A stretch of 64,000 bases of DNA, from the NCBI GenBank assembly GCA_028551475.1, contig CM052354.1:32139258-32203257 (forward strand). The letters run 5' to 3'. The notes under the pieces were generated by a model, which was not told the origin of the DNA, searched no databases, and saw only the letters and a list, made by a program, of their open reading frames with translations. Origin of the DNA: Casuarina equisetifolia. Its lineage: Eukaryota; Streptophyta; Magnoliopsida; Fagales; Casuarinaceae. Below are positions 24,129-34,466 of this stretch, in pieces (position 1 is the stretch's first letter; every line of letters starts with the position of its first letter). The translations under genes were made by a program, and so were the position numbers.

Positions 24129-25794
24129 AACCTGGAATTTTCCTTCAAACAATGAAGCAAGGTTTTTTTCTGACTTGGGACTTCTATGCCGTCCATTTCC
24201 CGATGGCATAACTATAAAACTGGATGAAAGACTCCGATTTGTTGAAAGCTTTTCTTCAATGGCTTGACTCTGAAATGCTGCCGCTGAAGTGCAATCCTCT
24301 GCCACATTTTCGATACTTGGTTGAATCTTTGTCATGCGTTCAGCACTCCTACAAGTATCAAAGTATTTATTATTCAATTTGCTTAGAAATAAAAGATTTA
24401 TGATGCAGTCAGGTACGATAGCAAAAATTGCTTCCCACGAACAGTTACCATTGCGCTGATAAAGGGCAAAACTTAAATGTCCCACGGTTGCGGTCTCTTG
24501 CCCATGCAATTCGATATAAGAGGTTTTGATAAATAGTTTGATGATACTCATCTGGGCACTCTAACATGCACTGGACTAATGTTTGCACAAACGCTCCAAT
24601 CTCATGCTCGTATAAAAGATCGATCCCACAAATTTCGATTTCCATATCTGGGTTATCACTTTGGAATGAAGCCCAAACCTTTGTACATGCATTGGACTCA
24701 AATAACATGCGTGGTATATGTAATATCAAAAGTCGTTGCGACTCCACGAAAACGTCTCTAAACAGCAGAGAAGCCGAGTAACCTTCTATGGCGGCTCCAG
24801 CATCGGCAGAAAAGGCAGAAAACTTTAAAACAATTTCTGAATCCTGACTCGAAAGTGCTAGTTGCTTGTGGATAGAAGCACATACAGTGAATCCCATCCA
24901 CCTTGCATCATTATGCAAATTGGTTGGTAGCGACATTAATACGTCGGACGATACAGATTGATGCCGGAACCATCTGGGAATTCCTTTCTGGGGAAAGATA
25001 AACATAGACGAGTAATTTTGTGCGATGTCTCTCTGCAAAATGCACATATATATGGAGTTCAGTGAGAAAAATAGATGAAAGAATTATGCTTTTAAGCGAA
25101 GAGATATAGGAGGAAACCTGGAACGGACTGGGTTCCTCCTCTTCAACAAGGCTTTTGGCATTCGAGTCACTTTGGCTACTGGACGGACTGGGTTCCTCCT
25201 CTTCAACAAGGCTTTTGGCATTCGAGTCACTTTGGCTACTGGACGGACTGGGTTCCTCCTCTTCAACAAGGCTTTTAGGATACATCTTCTTGAAAGCTTC
25301 CGGGTGCATGATTTGGACAAACTCTACCATATCTTTCTTGTAAAGGATACGTGCCCCGCACTGTTTAATATTAATATTTCGGCCTTTGATTTCAATTGAA
25401 GGGCTAATGTAGCGACGTCCATCCAAATGATGTCTGAAGCACGTATGCTTTATATATGCCAAAACTCCAAATGAACCATGGCAGAGCTTGTTGCTAGGGA
25501 ATGGAAGGTCGATGGGATCTACATCGATGTCCAAGTGCATTATAAGCCGATGATAATATTCTGAACCCTGATCAGGGAGGAATTCAAAAACAGTATTCAA
25601 CGCCATTCCTGTCCAATTGCTATTTTCATATAGTCCGAAAGGTATCTGGAATGTCACAGATGATCCTTCTTTCTTTTCGTGGAACCACTCTGGAATTTCC
25701 GTCTGGGAGTAAAATCCCCCGTAAAATATTCCCCATTCATCAAGGTTCTTCTGCAAGTAAAAAGCAGTCAGTACGTGTAATCAGCATAAACGCG

Positions 25795-25838
<44 letters not shown>

Positions 25839-28800
25839 CCATGTATCTTTTTGCATCTACCGAAGGAATCTTGCTAGAGTTGTCGCTCTTGTGGTCGGAC
25901 AATCTGCCCTCAATGAAAGTCAACCCTGCATCACCAGACGTCCACAGTACAAGTTTATTTGAATAATTTTCTAGTGATTTGCATTCTTGTACCTCGACCC
26001 TTTTAATACTTAACGGAAGAAGTGGCAATGATTGAAGCCCGCTGCAACCAACAAGCGAAAGCGTTTCAAGTTGAGAAAGCTGAGAAATGCTATCAGGCAG
26101 GCTTGTAAATTTGTTCCTGCTCAAATTGAAAGACCGCAATGAAGAAAAGCATCTGAGGTCTTCGGGCAGTGCTCCATCCTCCAGATTACAGTCACTTAGA
26201 TCTAGAGATTCCAGTGAGCTTAATTCTGGTAGTGACTTAAGCAGCAATATGTTGGGCTGCGATTCAGGATGTTGGACACCGAAGAGACAACTTGTGCATA
26301 GGACAAGCATTGCCGCTGCTAAGGGGGAAAGGCCGCCGGAATGCCGTGATTTAGGTTGTTGAATCCTAAATCCTGATAGATTTAAATTTTTGAGTGACCT
26401 CAAACTCCAAATGATGTCTGGAAAGCTTAAAAAGTTTTTGCAATTTTGAAGATCCAAGCAAGTGAGACCTGATAGTCTCTCCATTGATGAAGGTAGTTGA
26501 TCTATTGGAGTCTCATTAAGATGAAGTTCCAACAGACCATTCATACTTGGTCCAATATCTGGAAATGCCTTTAGATTAGAACAACCGGATAAGACGAAAG
26601 TCTTCAAAGACTCCATGTTTATCTCACATGGAAGGCCTTTGAGACATTTGCAGTCTTTCATATCCAACAGAATAAGCATTCTGTGAAAGCCAATAGATGG
26701 ATGAACCTCAGTCAATCTAGTACAACCTTGAAAACTTAGCTCTTTTAGATTTGGAAGGTCATTGAAATTAGGAGTCTTGACTAAGCTCTCTGAGTCTTTC
26801 AAATCAAGGATTTTAAGTCTGTTTAACTTCCATTGCAAAAATAGAGAATATAAAAACATTAGGCCATTAAGAACTTAATGTAGCTATAAATTAGAAGACA
26901 CCAACGTAAGTAAGACTCATACCTTGAATCCCTTAGGTAGTTCCTTGATGTGGCTGCCATGCATAATGAGTTCAACAAGTTCTCGTGGGTGAAAAGTCCT
27001 TGGTAATGATGGCAAAGGATATCTACTCCATTCCATCATTCGTAACGTACTAGGAAGATAACTAAGACCTTGTGGAAGTTGCACATTGCATATCTTAAGC
27101 AATCTTAGATTTGTCATCGCTGAGAAGGCTTCGGCATTCAAGGGTAACATTATTTCTTCAATTGAATCCATTTCCTACTAACCAGAAACAATAAAATTAG
27201 TACTATAAAGAATCACAACATTCAAATATTTTTAAGTCAAAATATTTTACATTATCACACTCACATTTTGCTGATCTGTTTCTTGCAGTTCAGCATTCAA
27301 GGGATTGTCTTGGGCTGTAGGTAAATTTAGCATTATGCCTTTAATTGATTGTGGTCTCTAATAAAACAAAATAATGGAATTAGTATAGGTAAGATATAAC
27401 AAAAATTTCTGAAATAATTATATTATATAGTTCTCCAAACTCATGACTAAAGTTTATTTGACTTACTTGATTAGTATTTTGTGCGCTTTGGAAATCCCCC
27501 CAAAGCCATAGTCTAGATTGATCACCTTTCTGGACAATTTGCCGACCCATCTCCTGTAGTAAATTATGCATTTGCAATCTTCCTCCAAGTATGGTAATGA
27601 GAGATTTTTCAATAAGATCATGTAAGTGATGTTCTCTGATCGGATGAGAATCTATCAATATATTAATGACTCGATCTTTATCTTCCCCATTAAAAAAACA
27701 AGCAATGTCTAAAAATAGTTCTTTTTGTGGAGCTCCCAATCCTTTCCAACTGATTTCAAGTGCTTTTTTAATGTCATCATTGGAATCTTCTCTCAGTTCT
27801 TCTAACACAGATTTCCATAGACCTGTGTCTTTTCCTAACAAGTAGGAACCCAAGACTTTGAGAGCTAAAGGATGGCCATCAGCGTACCGTACGAATTCTC
27901 TGCATACGTCCTCCGATTCTTTTTCAGAGTGGGTTTGCCTGAGAGCGTTCGACCTAAAGAGTTGCAGAGCATCGTTGTGATTCAGTCTTTTGACCTCATG
28001 TATGTCTTCCTTTTTGCATTTCTTTAGCAACAAATTCTTATCTTCAGCAATTATGATGATCTTACTTCCTGGTCCAAAGCACTCACATTCAGTTGCTAAT
28101 TGGTCCAGCTTGCTGCTATCCATGTCATCAAGGATGATAAGGACCTTTTTCGTACCGAACTTATCAAGAATCCTGTCCATTGCCCTATGGCCAGTGCATG
28201 TTCTCGGACTACTCACGCCCAGATCGCAAAGGAGTTTCTGGCGCAAATTACTGGCATGTTCTCTAGCATTTATAAAGCTAGAGGCCTGAAATTTCCGACG
28301 GATCCTTCTAAAAACAACCTCCGCGAGAGTTGTCTTTCCGATACCACTTATCCCCGTCATTCCTATGAAGCGGACATTATCAGACTCCATATTCATCCAC
28401 AGTAGCGCCTCTTGATAACGAGGCTCTATTCCAATGAGATCCTTATCATAAGCACTTGTGCCAACAATTGCTATGTCATTCAAGTAATCATCTATGTTCT
28501 CAACAACTTCAGAAATTAACTCTGACTCGGGCCTGAAAAACAAAACAACAATCTTTTAGGGAGACAACTCATAAAAGGTAAAGATATATGCAATTTAATT
28601 TTCTTTTCTTTTATGCCATTTGAGGGTAGCCAACAACAAATCTAGCGTCCCTTACCGTGCCACAACTATATGTATCAAATTGGGCATCTATATTTCCTTC
28701 CTTCAAGATGAATTTGTCCCAAGCTAAGAGCTAAACATAGAATTTTTCTATATGCTTAAGAACAACCCTTTGAAAGCGTAACAATTAACTTTACCATCTT

Positions 28801-30151
28801 CACTCAGCTAAGACCTTCAATGTGTTTCTTGAACTTAACTATCCAGCACAAGGTTTCTTAGCATGTTTGCTCAATCCCAAGTGTCTAAAGATTTAAACAT
28901 TCATTAGAAAGGCCCTAATTTTTTATTCCCCTTATTAGATAACTAATTTTAGCATAATGAATACATAAAAGTAGAGTGCTTGAACGATGAACAATATACA
29001 TAAGAGTAAAATATTATTTGACTTAATTGCTCAAATTGTGTGCATTTAAGGTAATAAGAATAGCTAGCGTATTAGTTTCCAAGAATGTACATGTTCTCCT
29101 TAAATCGGTTCTTTTGCAGAATAAGAATGTTAGAAAGTATGTGATAGTTTGCAATGAAATAAATACTAATATTGTTAATTTGATTAACCGCTCTTTTTTG
29201 CATATTACGTTAGGTGTTAGTTTTTTTGTTCGTGTTCAGGTCTTATTGTTTGTAGGTGATTGATTAACTCATGAAGTTCTTGTGCAGATTTTTCGAGTTC
29301 TATGCAATTACTTGGGTTTGGTTATTGTTTTGTTTCTCCAAGTCCTTAGCTGAAATCTCCTTGGGTTCTAGGTGATATTCATCTCTTATTCATAAAAATT
29401 TGGTGCTTTTCCTGAATTTTTCTCTCAATTACAAAACCTCCATTAATACGCACCCTTTTAACCCTTAAACTTCGATTAGTGACAACTTTTTCTTAATCTG
29501 ACATCAAGATTTCTTTACTTGTTTGTTAAACTCCACATTGAATCATGCTCTTATGGTGATGAAACTAGTAACTCTTTAACAAACAAAACTAACATTAAGA
29601 AGTGGCAATTGTGAAATTAGGATCAGTAAACGTTACCTGTCCTTTGAATCATATCCGGCGAGATCGGCCACTTTTCTAAGCGCATTTTTCCAGCTTTGCA
29701 CCTCCTCCTTATTTTCCTTGGACCCTTCATCGTGTTTGACAAAGGCATCCCCGAAAGTCCCTCTCTGATGTCTCACAACACTGGGATCCACATGGTAGAA
29801 AATGGGGAGAACTTTCACTGTTCCTGCCTCCCAGCGTTCCATAATTTTCGCGAGTTCTTTTAAGCACCACGTGGAAGACGCATAGTGTTGTGACAAAACG
29901 ACGACAGCTACCCTCGATGTCTCGATTGCCTCAAAAAGGTCCCTCGATATGAGTTGTCCTCGCCGAAGTTCTTCAGTGTCCCGAAAGACGGAAATCCCTT
30001 GTCCATCCAGGGCGTGATAGAGATGGTCGGTAAAATTATTGCGGGTGTCTTCACCTCTGAAACTGAGGAAAACATCGTATTCGCATTGGCTGGTAGAGCA
30101 AGAAGCGGAAATGGACGAGGAAACAGTCTGAATGCTGCTGCTGGAAGCCAT
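19364..30151 (-). CDS. TIR-NB-ARC-LRR receptor with seven tandem post-LRR (C-JID) units, Ma-like
   Basis: Predicted intracellular immune receptor of 2560 residues. Exons (5' to 3'): 30151-29637, 28532-27467, 27357-27265, 27174-26923, 26826-25837, 25750-25118, 25032-24449, 24348-24132, 23095-22367, 22292-21666, 21552-20902, 20796-20071, 19963-19364; all junctions are GT-AG and keep frame. TIR spans residues about 23-170 (YDVFLSFRGEDTR; putative catalytic Glu in WCLKEL). NB-ARC has P-loop GISGIGKTT 232-240, kinase-2 LIILDDM 303-309, HPLAL 392-396 and LFLDIACFF 444-452. RNBS-B reads IIIIAEDK instead of the usual TTRDK, and MHD is MHN (493-495). LRRs lie about 570-960. Seven C-JID units follow from 973 to the end. 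ATG 30151 is the first ATG in frame and has G at +4. The layout matches Prunus Ma, which has five such units. TIR NLRs typically signal through NADase activity; the recognised pathogen cannot be read from sequence. Confidence 0.92.
20071..20796 (-). other. C-JID unit 6 of the TNL (exon 12)
   Basis: Residues 2120-2361. DFNPCVVCTSCFPPNEILDW..., PPPNLHDDPTWMGLALCVYF, IQKCGFHFLLQSDEK. The body is closest to exon 13, while the tail (EGTKNQDNVRKLE) is closest to exon 11. 726 bp, phase 0-0. Confidence 0.88.
20902..21552 (-). other. C-JID unit 5 of the TNL (exon 11)
   Basis: Residues 1903-2119. DFDGCSRFDLCLHPRVTLDCF replaces the usual ...WF by CF. VPANLHDDRDLMGLLL and VKKCGYKFFHMQD follow. The tail ends KGTKNQDNLRKLQ, almost the same as exon 12's tail. 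651 bp, phase 0-0. Confidence 0.87.
21666..22292 (-). other. C-JID unit 4 of the TNL (exon 10)
   Basis: Residues 1694-1902. Starts DFSPSF..., with YCFPPSKTTQDWFGQR, IPPKLYSDHSWLGLV and VENCALRLLYDHD. First of four exons that all begin with Asp-Phe directly at the acceptor. 627 bp, phase 0-0. Confidence 0.87.
22367..23095 (-). other. C-JID unit 3 of the TNL (exon 9)
   Basis: Residues 1451-1693. FCFPASEIPKWFSHQ starts the core; LKCGACYLSRDD near its end. The tail contains two related Ser/Cys-rich pieces (CPASICETNNS and CPVSICESDKS). 729 bp, phase 0-0. Follows a 1036-bp intron, much longer than the other introns of the array. Confidence 0.85.
24095..24131 (-). repeat. CT microsatellite at the 5' splice site of TNL intron 8
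   Basis: Sense strand: exon 8 ends TTCCAG, the intron starts GTTAGTCTCTCTCT.... The run begins at position +5. Intron 8 is 1036 bp, otherwise AT-rich with no gene seen. Confidence 0.85.
24132..25032 (-). other. C-JID unit 2 (exon 7) plus linker exon 8 of the TNL
   Basis: Exon 7 (residues 1184-1377, split codon 1378) has FIFPQKGIPRWFRHQS, LPTNLHNDARWMGFTV and IEICGIDLLYEHE. It is the only unit whose exon ends in phase 2. The short exon 8 (residues to 1450) adds a Ser/Lys-rich linker without domain similarity. Joining 24449 to 24348 restores a TGG codon and frame. Confidence 0.82.
25118..25750 (-). other. C-JID unit 1 of the TNL (exon 6)
   Basis: Residues 973-1183. The core begins FYSQTEIPEWFHEKKEGSSV and has the family's IPEWF, P..L..N..W.G.AL and late IKQCGARILY blocks. 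The exon ends in an acidic/serine tail made of a repeated 20-residue unit (EEEEPSPSSSQSDSN). 633 bp, phase 0 on both sides. Confidence 0.88.
25121..25276 (-). repeat. 60-bp coding minisatellite in TNL exon 6
   Basis: Two full and one partial copy of a 60-bp unit (starts at 25121, 25181, 25241; plus-strand GGACGGACTGGGTTCCTCCT), virtually identical. It encodes an acidic, Ser/Pro-rich 20-residue repeat and keeps the frame whatever the copy number. Confidence 0.93.
25801..25836 (-). repeat. CT microsatellite at the 5' splice site of TNL intron 5
   Basis: On the sense strand exon 5 ends ATGGAG and the intron starts GTCTCTCTCT..., so the dinucleotide run includes the donor's own positions +3 onward. 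The intron is only 86 bp. Confidence 0.85.
28533..29636 (-). other. Intron 1 of the TNL
   Basis: 1104 bp between the TIR and NB-ARC exons, donor GTAACG and acceptor TTTTTCAG. AT-rich, no gene or repeat recognised. Confidence 0.85.
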
Positions 30152-30706
30152 GGAACACTTCGCAAAAAGCTTCTTATGACTTAGGATTGTGATGCATATG
30201 ATACCTTGCGCCAAATAATGAGTGGAAAGAAGCAAGCAAACTGACGCCCAAGGAAAGATCCCAAATCAGCGGGACCATCGGTATTCGTGAATATAGATTC
30301 CAGCAAGTTGCAAGATATCTCCAAAAACTGGAAATGTTAAAAACAGAGTGAGATGAACTGGACTAGATAAATAAGAGGAACAAGATAACAGCTAGAAATT
30401 CATGCTTTCTTGAACTGTTTTACCCTACTGCTTTGTTCCAATGAATTTTCAGGAGGTTTCGATGCAGGTTGTTACGGTCTCTGTTGTTTTTCAATAGATG
30501 CGTGAGAGCTCGAGAACATCTTTTGGTCAAACAGGAAATACTTTCAGATTTAGAAACAAAGGAATTGATGAGCAAGACAACCTCAACCTCACCCTGATCT
30601 TTCTGAAACAAAGAGTTTGGGCGAAGCTGAATCAATTCAAACCGATACAACTCTTTTAACATGTCAAAGAAGAAACAATTTCTAACAAACGAATCGACAA
30701 ACTCAC
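30152..30706 (-). promoter_or_regulatory. Upstream region of the TNL
   Basis: Contains the 5' flank of the TNL directly below a DUF1218 exon-1 fragment (30707-30752). No clear TATA box that I would commit to. The placement suggests that the TNL promoter region partly derives from the DUF1218 module; this is inference. Confidence 0.3.
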
Positions 30707-30752
30707 CTTGATCCTTCTTTGCACAACAGCAACAGCAGAAGCAAAAGCGGTT
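30707..30752 (-). pseudogene. DUF1218 exon 1 copy 3 (3' half only)
   Basis: Encodes the end of the signal-peptide exon (ASAVAVVQRRIK) followed by the donor GTGAGTTTG. The ATG half is missing and is replaced directly by a CT-rich tract (30753-30780). Lies about 550 bp upstream of the TNL start, same strand. Confidence 0.6.
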
Positions 30753-30780
30753 TCTCTCTCTCTCTCCCTCTCTCCCTCTT

Positions 30781-31309
30781 TCTATCCGTACACAGTAATA
30801 CAAAGATAAAGAAAGGTACAAGGATTACCGCAGAAAGTCCAACAGAGAACGGAGAAGGCAACAATCTTCTACCGAATGCGGTTTAGTTCTTAGCTGAACA
30901 TCCATTGAAGTGAAAATCTGCAGAGTAACCGTTTATAATGAACATCCAGCAATGTCGGTTAAGTCTTGACGTGTGTAGGAATTATTCAGATTTCTTAACC
31001 GCGTTATATACTTTAGTTAATTTCCTGATGCTTTCATACTTAGAAAATGTCGGTTCCACCGTGTTTCAGAAAAAAGTTTGCCACACCTAATCTAATTGCT
31101 TTTAAGATTTTGATTCAAATCATTCTTTAAAAGATTATTCACACATTTTGTTTTTATTTTCATTTGCATTTATTTAAAATCTCTTACTAATAAATTGCAG
31201 CAGTCCAAGAAATGACTTACAATGTCATTAGTAATTGTACATGTGTCATGCTTATATGACAATATTTGAATGTTGTTTTCATTACTTATATTCATTTGGT
31301 TCAACAAAT
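30781..31309. other. Intergenic, flank of exon-1 copy 3
   Basis: Sequence up to about 31190 resembles the 5' flanks of the other exon-1 copies. No gene seen. Confidence 0.4.
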
Positions 31310-31625
31310 TGTTAGAAAGCAATTACTATTGTTAGTTAGTAGTTACAGTTGTTAAAAAACTGTTATTGCTATTAACAATTAATTGGCAAAGAATTAACGG
31401 GTATAAATAAGAGGTAATTATTTGTGGGCGGACAAGTTAGTTGATTGTGAGACTGTACTGGTTTTTAAGGTCTTGGGTTCCCTCTCTAAGAAATCATGTT
31501 ACTTTTGTATCTTTATATTCTTCAAAATTAGTGGAAAGACAAAGCTTTGTAGAATTAGCTTTTTTGATTTCTCTATTACCCCTTCACGCCCTGCTACTAG
31601 ATCCTGTGTCAAAGTGGTATCAGAG
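31310..31625 (+). mobile_element. LTR plus primer-binding site of a second LTR retrotransposon
   Basis: TGTTAGAAAGC at 31310 to ...CCTGTGTCA at 31611 has LTR-like TG...CA ends and includes GGTATAAATAAGAGG, a promoter-like block. TGGTATCAGAG at 31615 is the standard tRNA-Met primer site. A short frame begins MDPLKEAIGDLKRT at 31643 and may be a gag start. The element is cut off before 31814 by the duplicated block; no second LTR is seen. Confidence 0.65.
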
Positions 31626-31813
31626 AGGTTTATCCTGCGGAATGGATCCTCTGAAAGAAGCCATTGGTGATCTAAAGCGTACCGCAGCCTTTTGGGAGAA
31701 GATACCTTTCGAGAGCCTCGAGGCTTTTTGTTAGGCTATGGCCGAGTCAAAGAAGGTTAGAAAATGCAACTCCATTTCTGAATACGTTCCATCCGAGGTC
31801 CAACCAGCCTAAA

Positions 31814-32321
31814 AGATGGACACAGAGACGCTGAAGCTTCTTTGTCCTGCTCGCATCTACAAATATGCGCAGATTCAGTTCCCCAAAAGAAGGTGCCGAA
31901 CGAAATATGCCACCACACGGAAGCAGCAAAGCCATGGTGTGGCCCAACAAAGGAAGGGGGCCAGAATTGGCGTCACAAAGACCATTTGGGCGAAGCACGC
32001 GAGCGGATTCGCGCAAGGGAGAAGAGTGTTAAGACTAAGCCTATTCTCCACAACTCATTCACTCACAAACCGGCAGGAATTCGGGCAGCATTTACTCATA
32101 AATTCAAACATTCTTCAATACAACCAACCATACACAGGAGCTGAACTACGAGACTACACTGCAGATTAGCAACTACCACTACCGTTAACTACTACAAACT
32201 ACACCACTCTACTACCAGTACTGGACTTAAGACCTTTAACTAAGAAATTTTGGGCAAGCATTATGTTCTGTGGGCGAACCTTTCGAAACAGATATCATAA
32301 ATAGGAAACTATTTCCGCAAC
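31814..32321. repeat. Duplicated segment, left part (paralogue of 3045-3550)
   Basis: Near-identical to 3045-3550. GCAAC at 32317-32321 is the undisturbed insertion site of the Copia element found in the other copy. Confidence 0.8.
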
Positions 32322-33115
32322 TGGGGTTGTTTCATTTTATTGTTTTTGTTCTATTTTTAGAAACTGTTTCACCTAATTTGCACAGCAAATCCTAAAGCAG
32401 AGGAACAGAACCAACTCAAACCGAGACAACCCTTTTAGGCAAAGCTCATATGTCAAAGAAGAAACAATTTGAAATTAGGAAACCAACAAATCGATGAGCA
32501 AGGCAGAACTCACCTTGCTCTCTCTTTGCTCGGCAGCAACAGCAGGCACAAAAGCTATCAGATGGAAGAAAAGCACCATGGCCAGTAACAGCCTCGAAGC
32601 CATTCCTGACCACACCGATCTCTCTCTCTCTCTCCTCTTACTGACGGCCGCCAGTAACACCAAAAGCAAGGGGCAAGGATAAGCGCACAAAGACGGAAGA
32701 GAGAGTGAAAACGATAATCTTTTACTGAATGTAGTTTAGGTCTTTGATGAATATCATGGAAGTGAATATAGAAGCTTTTATAGATTGGACCATTGTTCAC
32801 TTTTTAATAATAATCTCCTCATGTCTTTCCCACGGTGGGTCTCATGGAAAAGTTGAAAAAATGATAGACCACACCACCTTGCAGTTTCGGCCGCGACCAG
32901 CCTAATTACTTAAGACTTCGCTTTAAGACTTCGAGTTGAGTAAATTAATGTTTAAAGAATTATTCAGTTATTTTTATTTCTAGCTTTGTTTTTATTAAAA
33001 GTCCCTATTAATAATAGTCACATTATATACCTCTATATTCATTCTATTAAAAGAAGTGTTGAAAATATTAAGAAAATAGGTAATCTTTAAAAGAAAAAAG
33101 ACTCTTTTATAAAAT
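32322..33115. repeat. Duplicated segment, right part (paralogue of 9217-10020)
   Basis: Continues without interruption from the previous block, which shows the original order. Contains exon-1 copy 4 and its 5' flank. Confidence 0.78.
32514..32603 (-). pseudogene. DUF1218 exon 1 copy 4
   Basis: Open 30 codons, ATG at 32603: MASRLLLAMVLFFHLI..., ending AAEQRESK, then the donor GTGAGTTC. CT microsatellite just upstream (32621-32637). Partner of copy 2. No DUF1218 exon 2 downstream, so I treat it as an orphan exon although nothing in it is broken. Confidence 0.65.
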
Positions 33116-34080
33116 AAAATCTGTTATAGTCTTGAGTTATTTACATTGTAATGTAAAAAAATTAAAATAAAAAACTAACACAATAACAAAAGAAAAAAAT
33201 CATAGACCCAAAAAAAAAAAAAAAAATCTAATCGAAAGAGGGACGAGGATATGTTTGATTTTCTATTTGTTTGTTTTATGCTTAGGAAAGCAATATGCTA
33301 CCATAACTTTAAATATCATAATAGTTAATAATCATGTTACAATCAAAAAATATCTTCACACAATGCCTACATAGATAGAAGATTTTTTTTTTTTTTTGTT
33401 AAAGGTAAAGTTCTCTTTTTCTTCTTAAATAAAAAATAGCCATATAAACCATACTTTAAAAAAGTAGTTATTATACCAACCAACCTGTTGATTGTGAGCC
33501 GTGCGCAGCTATTGGTTGGTGGAAAAAGAATCGTAACGGGACACGATGATTCTGTACACGCGTCTGTCGTCTTCTTCCTTTAGGAGTCCCGACAGCACGC
33601 ACTTTAATGACACAAGAGGGACCCCACTCAAATACAATAGTGCCTACGTAGCACTGTCACGTAATATGAGCCTGTATCGATCGAAGGAATAGCTTCTGCA
33701 ATTATTTTGCTTTTCCGGGCCCCATTTCAGAAGAATATAACGGCCTTTGCTTTGCACGTCGAGGACAAAAAAGCTATAATGAACTGGTTTAATGTAAAAC
33801 TTTCTTATTTAATTTTATAACACCTAAAAAAGAACCCTAACTAACATAGTAGGTAACCATGCCTTAAATAAATAAATAAATTCCAAGACCATATCAATCA
33901 TGGATATCATTACTCAAAATGATCTAGGGCCAGAGTCATCAGCGAAAGGAGACATGTTTAGCCATGAAAAAGCTAGAAAAAAGAAAAAGAAAAAAGGAAA
34001 AAGAAAAAAGGAGGCTGGTTGACTCATGATTCAGGTGTTAGAAGACAATCCAATTCCAACTTCCTCAACTACAACTAAGA
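33116..34080. other. Intergenic, nothing coding recognised
   Basis: AT-rich. About 33690-33830 (TTATTTTGCTTTTCC...) matches 46.61-46.74 kb, another local duplication trace. Confidence 0.45.
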
Positions 34081-34466
34081 TGTCAAAGATGAATCATAAG
34101 AGAATATATTCGTATGTCATGTTGAGAATTCAAACAAAATGTTAAAGAGTGTAAAGAAGCATGTTCTACAATCTTATTGATATAAAAAATTACATCTTTT
34201 TACTTGTTTTTATACAGAAATAGAACCCAGAGGTAAAAATCTTATGAAAAGAAGATTAAAATAAATACTTTTATGCTATTGTATAAATGCTTTTAACAAA
34301 ATGCTGAAAATCTTATAAACTTTAACATTTCTATCTTGAACAAATTCAACATAATTACTTCTACTTATTCATCTTTTATGAACAATCCAACTCGAATGTA
34401 GATCCACCTCAACAACCATTTGGAAAGCAAAATAGCAGCACCATTATAGCGAAACGAGAATGCTGG
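34081..34466. repeat. Start of the large direct duplication
   Basis: Matches 55130-55606. From here to about 43.9 kb the sequence corresponds, with gaps, to 55.13-64.0 kb. Confidence 0.55.

Noticed and set aside
24095-24131. Dinucleotide arrays as CRISPR-like or telomeric repeats
   Set aside because: Simple GA/CT microsatellites; no spacers and a plant genome context.
24066-24551. Minus-strand frame as an independent gene
   Set aside because: It spans intron 7 and exon 8 of the TNL in one frame. A donor at 24448 and acceptor at 24349 explain it as exon 8.
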